From Thermodesulfobacteriota bacterium (GTDB lineage Bacteria; Desulfobacterota; Desulfobacteria; Desulfobacterales; JAUWMJ01): a DNA stretch of 64,000 nt. Below the pieces are notes generated by a model. That model was given only the letters and a program-made list of their open reading frames with translations. It ran no database searches and was not told the origin of the DNA. Each line of letters opens with the position of its first letter. Within the stretch, counting starts at the first letter, position 1. This document shows positions 47,580-55,838 of the stretch, piece by piece. The stretch spans positions 26,739 through 90,738 of the forward strand of contig JAXHVO010000103.1 in the NCBI GenBank assembly GCA_034189135.1, given 5' to 3'. Position numbers and translations under genes: made by a program.

Positions 47580-47723
47580 TGAGACCTTTGAAAAACAGCA
47601 CTTTTTGCCCGATTTCTGCGTCAGACTTAAATTTCAATCCTCGAAATATTTTATATATTCCTGTGGTTGAAATTTTCGCCTTCCTTGAACTCGAACAAAT
47701 ATTACTATTTTTCAAGGGTCTCA
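47580..47723. repeat. Inverted-repeat element, family D
   Basis: 144 bp with ends TGAGACCTTTGAAAAA and TTTTTCAAGGGTCTCA, inverted repeats with one mismatch. A further half-match (GAACCTTTGAAAAAC) is at about 47951. No coding capacity; the rest of 47559-48067 shows no gene. Confidence 0.6.
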
Positions 47724-48067
47724 AAGTGAACATAATTATCTGAGTTTCGCACGAACCTAAGTCTTTCATATGCAAGATTCAGATATAAACTTAGCATAAA
47801 TAACCTGCCATGTAAATAAAGCTTTATGCTCTGAGCAGGATAAACACATTTGAAAAAATTCGTTTAAGAGGAAGGGTTTAAAGGTTTTTTGTACTACCAA
47901 AACTTTTGGAGAAAAAATCAATAAATTCGAAATCGCTTCAGGCTGTATGTGAACCTTTGAAAAACTGAAAAATTTTTAATGGGTGTGGTTTAAATTAACC
48001 TACTATTTCTTCTTTAAAACATTACGTTATGAGCTTTGTAAAATCAGCTGGGGTCCTTAAAACGTTT

Positions 48068-49240
48068 CTATATGAAGGCAGTAAGGAATTTATCCACGGG
48101 CATCACTCTTATTCCTTTATACATACGTTCATTTCTGCATTTCTTCACAACCTGGTAATTATAAGGTATGGATAATTTGTCTTTAAAATAAAATAAGTTT
48201 TTTGAAATGTTTGAATCATTATTTTTAACTTCTACGGAAAACCATGGCTTGTTGTCAATGGAAACTAAAAAGTCAACTTCCCTACCTGTCGAATCCCTTA
48301 AAAAAGACAAAGAAACCTTAAACCCTTCATAAGAATAAAGGTAATTGCAATATTTTAATAGGTGAGAGGCAACAAAATTTTCCAGTTTTTGCCCATCTTC
48401 CTCAATAACTGACCAGTCCCACAGATAGAGCTTTTTTTCTTTCCTTACCGCTGCAATTTTTCTGGACTGAAAAGGCGGAATCCTGAAGCAGTAATAAAAC
48501 AACTCAAATGTATCCAGCCAGTTTGCAACAGTTCTAAAATTTACCTGAAGATCTTCCGCCAGCGAATTAATTGACAGGATTGAAGATGTCCTTTCAGGAA
48601 GAAGCTCGGATAACAATGCAAGGTTCCCAAAATTCCTGATCAGGGTTAAATCACGAATATCCTCTTTGAAAAACCTCTCTGTTCTTTCATTATGCCATCT
48701 TCTTAAAAACCGATGGTTTTGCTTTATTAAAGGTTCGGGAAATCCACCGTATTCATAAAGCACAGAAAAATCTTCCCGGTTTGATTTGTCATGAAAGACA
48801 AGCTTATTAACTGGCCTTACGTCAGGAATCAGATTATTTAGCTCTGCAATTGAAAAAGGGTGCAAGGTGTAATAGTGATATCTTCCCTGAAGAGAATCTC
48901 CTCCGCGGCGGTAAATGTTCAGTCGAGCGCTGCCGGTTAAAAGAAAACGGTATTGATCTTTGCAGGTGTCATACTCTCCTTTTATCCATGTTTTCCATTT
49001 GGAATGCTTATGAAATTCATCCAGGATAATCAGATCGGAATCCGGGGGCCATTCTCCTTTTAAGGCGGCACGCCTGTCACTTATTCTGTCCCAGTTATAA
49101 TAAAAACTTTTAAAGCTTTTGGCGATAATTTCTGTGGCCACCGTCGTTTTGCCGACCTGTCTGGGACCACCGAGAAAAACCATTTTTTCATTGAGGTCTT
49201 CTTTAATGTTTTCTGTAAGATATCTTGGTTTTACCGTCAT
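48068..49240 (-). CDS. AAA ATPase with C-terminal DUF4143
   Basis: About 390 aa. Walker A is GGPRQVGKTT, Walker B DLIILDEFHK, sensor LLTGSARLN; the C-terminal half with VDFLVSIDNKPWFSVEVKN is the DUF4143 nuclease-like fold. Such proteins are common in accessory genome and may be toxin-like or defence-linked. I start at ATG 49240 (MTVKPRY), because a -10 TACAAT and -35 TTGACA upstream put the transcript start on that A. ATG 49255 is in the palindrome arm. Confidence 0.88.
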   Translation of the reverse strand: MTVKPRYLTENIKEDLNEKMVFLGGPRQVGKTTVATEIIAKSFKSFYYNWDRISDRRAALKGEWPPDSDLIILDEFHKHSKWKTWIKGEYDTCKDQYRFLLTGSARLNIYRRGGDSLQGRYHYYTLHPFSIAELNNLIPDVRPVNKLVFHDKSNREDFSVLYEYGGFPEPLIKQNHRFLRRWHNERTERFFKEDIRDLTLIRNFGNLALLSELLPERTSSILSINSLAEDLQVNFRTVANWLDTFELFYYCFRIPPFQSRKIAAVRKEKKLYLWDWSVIEEDGQKLENFVASHLLKYCNYLYSYEGFKVSLSFLRDSTGREVDFLVSIDNKPWFSVEVKNNDSNISKNLFYFKDKLSIPYNYQVVKKCRNERMYKGIRVMPVDKFLTAFI

Positions 49241-49243
49241 GGG

Positions 49244-49299
49244 TGTATTGTACATCTCTACAAAATAATGTCAAGTATTTTGTAGAGATGTACAATACA
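49244..49299 (-). promoter_or_regulatory. Promoter inside a 24-bp perfect palindrome, DUF4143 gene
   Basis: Arms 49244-49267 and 49276-49299 are perfect inverted repeats with an 8-bp spacer. On the minus strand, TTGACA (49274-49269, in the spacer) and TACAAT (49252-49247, in the arm) are 16 bp apart. Transcription would start about 49240, on the A of the ATG, giving a leaderless mRNA. Each arm also holds a nested TTGTA-N6-TACAA. A repressor bound here would block the promoter; autoregulation is inferred. Confidence 0.7.
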
Positions 49300-49342
49300 G
49301 AGGATGGGATTTCATGTAATTATGATGATCTTTATCAACCCG

Positions 49343-50005
49343 TCAGCTTCGGGTGATGCTGGCCGTTAAGATTGCATTACCGGCCGGCTGCTTTCGGTAG
49401 TATCGTTGATATTGAAGAACTTTTTTTATATAGGCATGAGTGGCTTTGAATGGGGGTATTCCCTTATACTCCCTGACATACCGACTTCCTGCGTTGTAAG
49501 CGGCCAGCGCTAAGCGAACGTCGCCTTTAAATCGTTTCAACAGTTTTTTGAAGTACCTGGCTCCGGCATGAATATTTTGTATCGGGTTGAAACTGTCTGT
49601 TACCCCTAACTCCCTGGCGGTTTTAGGCATGAGTTGCATCAGACCTTCCGCTCCCTTTTCGGATATCGCCATGAGATTATAGCTTGATTCAGCCATTATA
49701 ATTGCCCTTATCATGGCATGATCCACCTTGTAACGTTCAGATGCCTCCTGAATAACCGGTTGTAGGAATCGTTCTGTGTTGCAGTCATCATCCAGCAAAA
49801 ATTCTACCGGATCAAAGGCGATAAGGTCTGCCGGAAATAATGAAGGAATCATACTTTTTTCAACCACCGGTTCCAAGTCTGCCGGTAAAGTCTCTTTTTG
49901 CGCAACCGAAGTCTGCGTAAAGTAGATATTAAAGATGACAACAGCACTAATCAGCCACAACGCCAAAGTTGCTGTTGATGAATTTTTAAGTGGGTTGGGA
50001 CTCAT
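49343..50005 (-). CDS. Lytic transglycosylase (SLT family), membrane-anchored or exported
   Basis: 220 aa. The N-terminal hydrophobic segment (LALWLISAVVIFNIYFT) is a signal or anchor. The SLT domain has the catalytic glutamate in MAESSYNLMA, then GLMQLMPKTA and LALAAYNAGSRYV. It cleaves peptidoglycan between MurNAc and GlcNAc in the periplasm. It lies on the minus strand, upstream of the DUF4143 gene. Confidence 0.9.
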   Translation of the reverse strand: MSPNPLKNSSTATLALWLISAVVIFNIYFTQTSVAQKETLPADLEPVVEKSMIPSLFPADLIAFDPVEFLLDDDCNTERFLQPVIQEASERYKVDHAMIRAIIMAESSYNLMAISEKGAEGLMQLMPKTARELGVTDSFNPIQNIHAGARYFKKLLKRFKGDVRLALAAYNAGSRYVREYKGIPPFKATHAYIKKVLQYQRYYRKQPAGNAILTASITRS

Positions 50006-50915
50006 AATTACCTTATAATGAATTAAATGATAAAAAATTCAGAAAACGTATGATAACTATCAATTTCAACATGTCAACCAAGCTGCCTGGAGCCATTTTT
50101 ATATGATCGCATAGGTTCAAATGCAAAAACCGTGCACAAATTGAATTTTAATGATTATTTCTTTATAATCAAAGTATTAGGGGAATAGATTGTGGTTGTC
50201 TTAAAAGATTATGAAATGAAAGTAATACATACCGGGCATTTTTTTTCATATAGTATGGCAAGTATGTTACCCACAGCGACAGGATTTATTATGGTTGGTT
50301 TCGCAAAAAATATCACCGATAGTTAAGCGCTCTAATCCTCTCCCTTGAAAGCGTCATTTATGTAGATTTCTCTCACCGCACGCTTCGCTCAAGACGCTGA
50401 GGTCCCAAAGGAACATTTTTATTGCCTTCCGCTAAGAGAGCGGAAAGCAATAAAGGATTCATCCCTACAGTAATAATAATTTGATAAAAACAAGTCGTTG
50501 TACTAAAATAAACGTTGATTGATTTTCCTTTGCCGGCGTCCCTGTCCCTCAACAAGCGGAGTCAATGGCAAAGGAAAAAACATTAAGCTCTGCGTGTTCT
50601 GCGTTTTGTGGTGAAAATAAAGCATGATACTTAATCGTTTATCAGAATATAGCTGCTAAGTAGAAAGTTTCATAAACAAGGTTTTGTACAGCTTGACTTT
50701 TTAATTGCTTTGTAACACTTTAGGTTTCTCAACCGGTTTCATAATAAATGCCGCCGCTAAAAGGCAACGGGATAAATAGGCGTACCAATTTTGTAATCAT
50801 AAGGCATACCAATAGCACCTTGAACAACTATGAAATGCAGCACAACGCCCCACTGAACTGAAGCGGAAGGCTCTGTACCAAACCGTCAAATTTTCCATAA
50901 ATATTGGAGGACACT
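50006..50915. other. Long intergenic region with one hairpin
   Basis: About 900 bp with no gene that I can support. A hairpin at 50421-50451 has arms ATTGC/GCAAT and TTCCGCT/AGCGGAA around AAGAG. A segment near 50590 (CTGCGTGTTCTGCGTTTTG) resembles repeated intergenic sequences seen in many genomes, by impression only. Confidence 0.4.
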
Positions 50916-51308
50916 ATGCCAAATAAACGTAAAAAAACGGTTAGTTTTGACGCTATGGTGAAATTTTTTATGTCCGCTTATGACATTCCAACCAAAAAAG
51001 ATATAAACAAACTGATGGACAAGCTGGACAGGCTGGAAAAACTGATCAGGACCACGGCTGTATCTGGTAAAAAGAAACGAGTGACCGCCCTGAATTTCCC
51101 CGAAGGAAAAAGACTTCAATCAAAAGTGGTTGCAACAGCTTCTGATGAAGTGTTTAATGTCATAAAACGTTTTAATAATGGCGCAGGTTTTCCCGAAATA
51201 CAGGACAGAACTGGTTTCGGGGATAAAAAAATTCGTAATATATTATTTCGCTTGAACAAGCTGGGTAAGATCAGGCGCAAAAGCAGGGGCGTATATATTG
51301 CCACTTAA
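50916..51308 (+). CDS. Small protein with C-terminal winged-helix-like domain
   Basis: 130 aa from ATG 50916 (MPNKRKK), with GGAGG upstream. The N-terminal part (FFMSAYDIPTKKDINKLMDK, LDRLEKLI) resembles a coiled-coil helix, and the C-terminal part (VFNVIKRFNNGAGFPEIQDR, KKIRNILFRLNKLGKIRRK) fits a winged HTH. A DNA-binding regulator is inferred. It precedes the M16C protease gene by 69 bp. Confidence 0.65.
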   Translation: MPNKRKKTVSFDAMVKFFMSAYDIPTKKDINKLMDKLDRLEKLIRTTAVSGKKKRVTALNFPEGKRLQSKVVATASDEVFNVIKRFNNGAGFPEIQDRTGFGDKKIRNILFRLNKLGKIRRKSRGVYIAT

Positions 51309-51377
51309 TCGCCATAATAGAATTGATTGATTCCCTTAAATTAAAATTTCCCATGCAAACTAGAAAAGGATCTTCTT

Positions 51378-54359
51378 ATGAGCTCATCTTTAGATAGCAA
51401 CAACACCGGTCTTAATAAAGGAGACCGTATTTCCGGTTACCTGATTAAAAGAATCGTTACACTTAAAGAAATCCATTCTTTTTTTTATGAGCTTGAACAT
51501 ACCGCTACCAAGGCCAAGCATGTTCATATCAGCAATAACGACAGTGAAAATACATTCAGCGTTGCCTTTAAGACGGTACCGACAGATTCTACCGGAGTGG
51601 CACATATTCTGGAACATACTGTTCTATGCGGCTCCAGAAAATTTCAGGTGCGCGATCCTTTTTTCTCCATGCTGAAACGCAGCCTTTCCACCTTTATGAA
51701 TGCCTTTACAGCTTCCGACTGGACCATGTACCCGTTTTCCACCCAAAACCGAAAAGATTTTTATAACCTCATGGACGTTTATCTTGACGCCGCCTTTTTC
51801 CCCAATATCAAAGAGCTCAGCTTTATGCAGGAGGGCCATCGTTTGGAGCTCGAAGGCGACGATCCTTCCAGTCTGGTGTATAAAGGTGTGGTATATAACG
51901 AAATGAAAGGCGCCATGTCGTCCCCGGACCAGATAATGGCACGGTCTTTATTAAAAGCCTTGTATGCTTCATCCACCTACCGATATAATTCGGGGGGAAA
52001 CCCGCCAGACATTGTCAGTCTCACCTATGAACAGCTTAAGTCTTTTCATAAACGACACTATCATCCCAGCAATTCATTTTTTTATACCTATGGAGATTTG
52101 CCCCTGGCCGAGCATCTTTCTTTTATAGAAAATAAAATCCTGAAGGCATTTAAGTTCGTTGATCCTAATACCACTGTTGATCCCGAACCTCGCCGGCATA
52201 AACCTGAAAAGAAATCCTTTCCATATCCCTTGGGGAAGAATGAAGATCCGAAAAAAAAATGCCAGGTCAGCCTGGCCTGGCTCATGGTGGATGTCAAGGA
52301 TAATTACAAAGTTCTTGCTCTCACTCTGCTTGAACAGATTCTTTTGGGGAATGCTGCATCTCCCCTACACAGGGCATTGATTGAATCCAAGCTTGGAAGC
52401 GCACTGAGTGATCAGACCGGTTTCGACGCCAACAACAGGGACACCCTGTTTTCCTGCGGGCTTAAGGATGTGGAACAATCCAATGCGGAAAAAATCGAAT
52501 CGATTATTTTAGATGTGCTGAACAGTCTGGTTACTAAAGGGGTGGATAAAAAGCTCATTGAATCTGCCATTCATCAGCTCGAGTTTCATCGCAAAGAGGT
52601 CACCAACACCCCCTATCCATATGGCATAAAGTTGCTTTTAACCTTTTCCGCAAGCTGGTTTCATGGTGGGGACCCGGTAAAAACATTGCAGTTTGATGCT
52701 GATCTTAAAAGAATTAAAAATGCCCTGGTAAAAGGCCCTTTTTTTGAAAACCTGATAAAAGAATATTTTGTGGAAAACCCTCACCGGGTGTTGCTTACCC
52801 TGGTTCCCGATCAACTGATGGAGCAAAAAGAAGCCAAACGGGTTGAAGAAAAACTCAAACATATCCGATCTGTCATTCCGCCCGACGAACTGGGGAAGAT
52901 ATTGGAAAACACCAAACAGCTTAAAAAACTTCAAGAATCCATAGAGGATGTTTCCAGTCTCCCCACCCTGGAGATTAAAGACATACCTCCTTCCATTCAA
53001 GAAATTAAACAAACTGCCGAATCTGATAACAGGCCTGCCGCATGTTATAATCAACCGACTTCGGGTATTTTTTATCTGTCAGCAGCCGTAGCCACAGGAG
53101 CGATTAAAAAAGAGCTGATTCCCTTTATCCCTTTTTTTTGCTTTGCCATACCTAGAATCGGTACTGCGGTTCGCGATTATTCGGAAATGGCCAGACGCAT
53201 TGACGCATATACCGGCGGCATCGTGCTATCGGCTCATGCCCGAACATGCTTTGATAAAACCGGCAGCTTAAAGCCCTTCGTCTCAATTAACGGAAAAAGC
53301 CTTACCCGAAATCAGGCAAAGATGTTTGATATCATTGAAGAGTTGTTATTCAAACACCGCTTTTCGGATTTATCCCGTTTAAAGAGTCTGTTACTTGAGT
53401 TTAAGGCGGGTCTGGAATCTGCAGTCATTCAAAACGGACACCGGCTGGCGATTTCCGCTGCTTCGAGAAATTTATCACCCGCCAGCAACCTTAGTGAAAT
53501 ATGGGGCGGCATTCACCAGCTTAAAGCCATAAAACGGATAACCAAAAAACTTTCAAACAGCAGCCTGGAATCGATTTCAAATGACCTTTTGGAGATTGCC
53601 CAACAGCTTTTTACCCGCGACAATCTGGTCATTGCTTTGATAGGCGAAAACGATTATTTAACCCAAGGCTTAGAATTGTTAAATCAAAGCAAAGAGCTGT
53701 CAGGGATAAACCCCGGGATATCAGGTAACAGTAATGAGCTTCCGGATATTGATTTTAACCATCAAATTTCCCGTGAAGGATGGAGCACATCATCGGCGGT
53801 TTCGTTTGTTGCTCAAACGTTTAGCGCAGTCCGTATGCAACACCAGGATGCACCTGCGTTATCTGTCATCAGCAAAATACTTCGGTCCATGTATTTGCAT
53901 CGAGAGATTCGTGAAAAAGGCGGCGCATATGGTGGTTTTGCATTATATAACGCTGAAGACGGGTTGTTTAGCTTTGCCTCATACCGGGATCCCCATATCG
54001 TGGCTACCTTGAACACGTACAAAAACGCTTTCGATTTTATAAAATCGGGAAATTATACAGCTGAAGATATCAAGGAGTCGATTTTGCAGGTATGCTCGGA
54101 AATCGATAAACCGGATCCGCCCGGCCCGGCGGCTAAAAAAGCTTTTTTTAGGAAAATTATTTCACTTTCAGATGACATGCGCCGGCATTTCAAAGAAAGA
54201 CTCCTTGGTTTAACCAAAAAGCAGGTCACCCAGGCGGCAGAAAAATACTTTTCTTCCAGTGGCAAAAATCAGGCAATCGCCGTTATTTCCGGGGAAGATG
54301 CTTTGAAAGCCGCCAATAAAAAACTTTCCGGTTATGCACTGGAGCTTTATCGTATATAG
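51378..54359 (+). CDS. M16C zinc metalloprotease (PreP-like)
   Basis: 993 aa. The inverted zinc motif HILEH in GVAHILEHTVLCGSRKF is at about residue 75, and the downstream glutamate lies in NEMKGAM. Two M16 halves make a clamshell that degrades unfolded peptides; PreP (presequence protease) is the nearest known type. Length normal for the M16C group. ATG 51378 follows AGAAAAGGA. Substrates are not known. Confidence 0.92.
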   Translation: MSSSLDSNNTGLNKGDRISGYLIKRIVTLKEIHSFFYELEHTATKAKHVHISNNDSENTFSVAFKTVPTDSTGVAHILEHTVLCGSRKFQVRDPFFSMLKRSLSTFMNAFTASDWTMYPFSTQNRKDFYNLMDVYLDAAFFPNIKELSFMQEGHRLELEGDDPSSLVYKGVVYNEMKGAMSSPDQIMARSLLKALYASSTYRYNSGGNPPDIVSLTYEQLKSFHKRHYHPSNSFFYTYGDLPLAEHLSFIENKILKAFKFVDPNTTVDPEPRRHKPEKKSFPYPLGKNEDPKKKCQVSLAWLMVDVKDNYKVLALTLLEQILLGNAASPLHRALIESKLGSALSDQTGFDANNRDTLFSCGLKDVEQSNAEKIESIILDVLNSLVTKGVDKKLIESAIHQLEFHRKEVTNTPYPYGIKLLLTFSASWFHGGDPVKTLQFDADLKRIKNALVKGPFFENLIKEYFVENPHRVLLTLVPDQLMEQKEAKRVEEKLKHIRSVIPPDELGKILENTKQLKKLQESIEDVSSLPTLEIKDIPPSIQEIKQTAESDNRPAACYNQPTSGIFYLSAAVATGAIKKELIPFIPFFCFAIPRIGTAVRDYSEMARRIDAYTGGIVLSAHARTCFDKTGSLKPFVSINGKSLTRNQAKMFDIIEELLFKHRFSDLSRLKSLLLEFKAGLESAVIQNGHRLAISAASRNLSPASNLSEIWGGIHQLKAIKRITKKLSNSSLESISNDLLEIAQQLFTRDNLVIALIGENDYLTQGLELLNQSKELSGINPGISGNSNELPDIDFNHQISREGWSTSSAVSFVAQTFSAVRMQHQDAPALSVISKILRSMYLHREIREKGGAYGGFALYNAEDGLFSFASYRDPHIVATLNTYKNAFDFIKSGNYTAEDIKESILQVCSEIDKPDPPGPAAKKAFFRKIISLSDDMRRHFKERLLGLTKKQVTQAAEKYFSSSGKNQAIAVISGEDALKAANKKLSGYALELYRI

Positions 54360-54616
54360 ATTGGGGCTTTCGCAGATAAGCGCAGACTTAGAAACATCAC
54401 TTTATGAAGTCTTTGCTGCAAAAGATGAGAATCTTTTTTTTATTTCTGGATTTAGCAAGATTCCGCAGCTTAGACATATTACCCGCCACGAGTGCTTCCT
54501 TTTTAGCACAAGTCCAGCGTTTGATTTGTGCTTCTCGTTTTCAGGCCTCAGCAAAGGTTGGAAAGGATTCTGAATAGACCAACTTTAATGGTGTATCGAG
54601 TATAGAAGCCGGATCG

Positions 54617-54703
54617 GTTAACAAGGCCGAACTGGCACGCCGTCATGGCATGAGCCGGGCCGTGTCACGCAGATCATGAACCTCCTCAATCTCGAATCCA
54701 GGA
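54617..54703 (+). pseudogene. Recombinase HTH remnant
   Basis: NKAELARRHGMSRA followed, after a shift of frame, by VTQIMNLLNLESR. This matches the HTH segment that follows the catalytic part in many serine recombinases. Only this fragment remains. It marks the left side of an accessory island. Confidence 0.55.
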
Positions 54704-54723
54704 TAAAATAGGAAATCTTAAAT

Positions 54724-54858
54724 ATGTTCCAACCTGAACAACGCTACTTCACGGAAAGAAAGCCTCAAAAATTTGCTGGGCTTTCATCATTAAAAAAGCA
54801 GTTACAGGCGTTCGAACATCTAAAATCAGACATCGAGCAGGAATGGAAAAGACATTAG
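54724..54858 (+). CDS. Small ORF, possible recombinase-associated remnant
   Basis: 44 codons from ATG 54724 (MFQPEQRYF...) with KKQLQAFEHLKSDIEQEW near the end. It lies directly after the recombinase HTH remnant and may be its last piece or a small accessory protein. No family recognised. Confidence 0.3.
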   Translation: MFQPEQRYFTERKPQKFAGLSSLKKQLQAFEHLKSDIEQEWKRH

Positions 54859-54959
54859 TAAATGGAAGGCCTTCAAAAATTCCCCTTGATTTTTAACTAT
54901 GCATGAGACATATTGTTGCCATTTATTAATAAGTGAAAGCTTTTTGTCTGCATTTAAAA

Positions 54960-55553
54960 ATGAAAAAAACTCCTATAGAGATATTCCGCAAGCAAGGTGG
55001 TCAACTCCGGATGAGTGAGGCTCTTGGACACGGTATTACACGTTACATGCTATACTCACTCAGAGACAAGGGCATCATCAAGCGAATGAGCAGAGGTGTT
55101 TATCGGCTGGCAGAGCTGCCGCCGATATCCAACCCGGACCTGGTAACGGTAAGCCTTCGGTTCCCTAATACCGTCGTGTGTCTCATTTCAGCACTGGCTT
55201 ATCATAATATCACAACCCAGATACCGCATGTTGTATCAGTTGCTGTACCAAGAGGGTCAAGAATACCTTCCCTCGATTATCCTCCTGTTCAAGCCCATCA
55301 ATTCTCAAATGAAGCATACAACGCCGGCATTGAACATCACGCCATTGATGGCGTATCGGTAAAAATCTATACGCCCGAGAAAACTTTGGCCGATTGTTTT
55401 AAGTTCCGCAACAAACTTGGGATGGACGTTGTCATTGAAGCTCTTAGGCTTTACAGATCCAAGCAAAGATCCAATCTCGAAAAGCTGCTCAAATATGCTG
55501 AGGTATGTCGGGTTAAAAATATTATGATGCCTTACCTGGAGGCAACCATTTGA
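54960..55553 (+). CDS. abiEi: AbiEi-type antitoxin (type IV toxin-antitoxin)
   Basis: About 197 aa. An N-terminal winged HTH (LRMSEALGHGITRYMLYSL, MSRGVYRLAE) represses its own operon; the C-terminal domain (VTVSLRFPNTVVCLISALAY, TPEKTLADCFKFRNKLG) is the AbiEi antitoxin fold. I choose ATG 54960 (MKKTPIE); GTG 54933 is possible. The toxin gene that should follow is deleted, so the antitoxin is orphaned. Confidence 0.88.
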   Translation: MKKTPIEIFRKQGGQLRMSEALGHGITRYMLYSLRDKGIIKRMSRGVYRLAELPPISNPDLVTVSLRFPNTVVCLISALAYHNITTQIPHVVSVAVPRGSRIPSLDYPPVQAHQFSNEAYNAGIEHHAIDGVSVKIYTPEKTLADCFKFRNKLGMDVVIEALRLYRSKQRSNLEKLLKYAEVCRVKNIMMPYLEATI

Positions 55554-55838
55554 CCAAAACATCTTGAAGGAAAAACTTTGGCAGAAGCCATCAGGTTGAC
55601 GCTTGAACAACGCGGGACCGAACTTCCAGATAAGATCGTTGCCTTTTCTCAGGAGTTCATCGCAACGAAACAAATCCAATGGAATGCTTTCAGGAAAAAA
55701 CTCCAACAAGATCGCGTCCCTACTGAATTTAAAAATATTATCATGCAAATGAGAAAATTTATCGGCCCCATAACATCTTCTCTTACTTCGCAAAAACAGC
55801 CTCCTTCAAAATGGTCTGCACCCGGCCCGTGGGTATAA
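55550..55838 (+). pseudogene. AbiEii toxin remnant with N-terminal deletion
   Basis: TTG 55550 begins MTKTS and stops at 55665-55667 relative region (TGA 55565-55567). The C-terminal part of AbiEii continues in another frame: EGKTLAEAIRLTLEQRG, then FIATKQIQWNAFRKKLQ and ending KWSAPGPWV. The nucleotidyltransferase domain (GSx9DxD) is missing. An internal deletion of several hundred bases is inferred. The stop TAA overlaps the next start (TAATG). Confidence 0.7.

Noticed and set aside
50373..50555. Minus-strand open frame in the long gap near 50.4 kb
   Set aside because: It has no SD or family features, and covers a hairpin region; I treat it as non-coding.
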